In this document: positions 6,914 to 7,179 of the stretch, in pieces
How positions within the stretch are numbered: position 1 is the stretch's first letter
How the letters are laid out: each line of letters opens with the position of its first letter
Assembly (NCBI GenBank): GCA_021769545.1
Contig: JAETSS010000064.1
Coordinates: 1-7,179 of the forward strand
Source: Eubacterium sp.
Lineage (GTDB): Bacteria; Bacillota_A; Clostridia; Peptostreptococcales; Anaerovoracaceae
Length of the DNA stretch: 7,179 bases
Direction of reading: 5' to 3'
Notes under the pieces: generated by a model
Told to the model about the DNA's origin: nothing
The model's database searches: none
The model's input: only the letters and a program-made list of their open reading frames with translations
Program-made: the position numbers and the translations under genes

Positions 6914-6959
6914 TTATGATTTTGAGGTAATTTCGCGTTTTTTTTACACGAATTTTGCC

Positions 6960-7179
6960 CTAAAGAAGGAGCCTTTTTCTATGGGTCATCATCGATATAC
7001 GCATTATATCCTTGTCTATATTCTTGAGCTTGATGTATTTCAGATCGTCTTTGGTACCGTATTTATAGCGTTCCCTGAACTGTCGCGGAGTGCAGCGATA
7101 CCATTCTCTAAAGGCTGCATAATACAGCTTGACGTCGGAAAAGCCGCACTTATCGGCGATTTCCGCTATACTGTCATCG
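6960..7179 (-). CDS. AraC-family transcriptional regulator, C-terminal fragment (5' end outside window)
   Basis: The last 72 codons plus a TAG stop of a gene entering from the right edge. The visible part contains the AraC/XylS DNA-binding domain: SIAEIADKCGFSDVKLYYAA matches the second helix-turn-helix, with the usual IA-KCGFSD pattern, followed by FREWYRCTPRQFRERY, which matches the closing F...G.TP..YR motif with Cys in place of Gly. A 34-residue basic tail after it ends in THRKRLLL. The sensory domain is not visible, so no ligand can be proposed. The gene is co-oriented with, and lies about 130 bp upstream of, the MFS-amidohydrolase pair, making it a candidate local regulator of that operon. 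No clear terminator follows it. Confidence 0.87.
   Translation of the reverse strand, partial: DDSIAEIADKCGFSDVKLYYAAFREWYRCTPRQFRERYKYGTKDDLKYIKLKNIDKDIMRISMMTHRKRLLL

Noticed and set aside
6932..6952. Hairpin TTCGCG/CACGAA behind the AraC-family gene
   Set aside because: Only six pairs with one wobble and an A/T-only loop, and no T tract follows on the minus strand, so a terminator call is not supported.

Overview
The window reads as chromosomal DNA of an anaerobic Bacillota, most likely class Clostridia. The grounds are strong AAGGAGG-type ribosome binding sites, moderate GC, frequent ATA (Ile) and AGG (Arg) codons, AT-rich intergenic hairpins, and protein families typical of that class. 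No finer placement is supported. Every gene I can support lies on the minus strand, so the biological order runs from right to left. Coding density is high, and the longest gap is about 130 bp.

Right part (7179 to 3795): the 3' end of an AraC-family regulator, then an AT-rich gap with a plausible promoter and an operator-like palindrome. Next come an MFS transporter and, 34 bp later, a YtcJ-like metal-dependent amidohydrolase. The last two look like one uptake-and-hydrolysis operon, possibly controlled by the AraC-type regulator. The substrate cannot be read from the sequence. The transporter has no ATG, GTG or TTG at its family-consistent start. A good ribosome binding site instead points to an ATT codon.

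Middle part (3794 to 1313): a 16-bp perfect inverted repeat lies in front of nrdR. It coincides with a good -35/-10 pair and a NrdR-box-like sequence, which suggests an autoregulated promoter, though it could also be a terminator for the upstream operon. Downstream are nrdR (repressor of ribonucleotide reductase genes), cmk ((d)CMP kinase) and a DUF1015 gene, packed tightly. cmk and the DUF1015 gene share one base (TAATG). nrdR and cmk both bear on the supply of deoxynucleotide precursors.

Left part (1312 to 1): a 54-bp gap leads into a class B penicillin-binding protein cut off by the window edge. This gap contains a 13-bp-stem hairpin followed by six T residues that touch the ATG. The 3' arm of the hairpin is itself the Shine-Dalgarno sequence of the PBP gene. 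It therefore looks like a terminator merged with a ribosome binding site, and it is one of the three most interesting regulatory observations here, with the nrdR promoter and the ATT start. I see no phage, IS element, CRISPR array, tRNA or rRNA.
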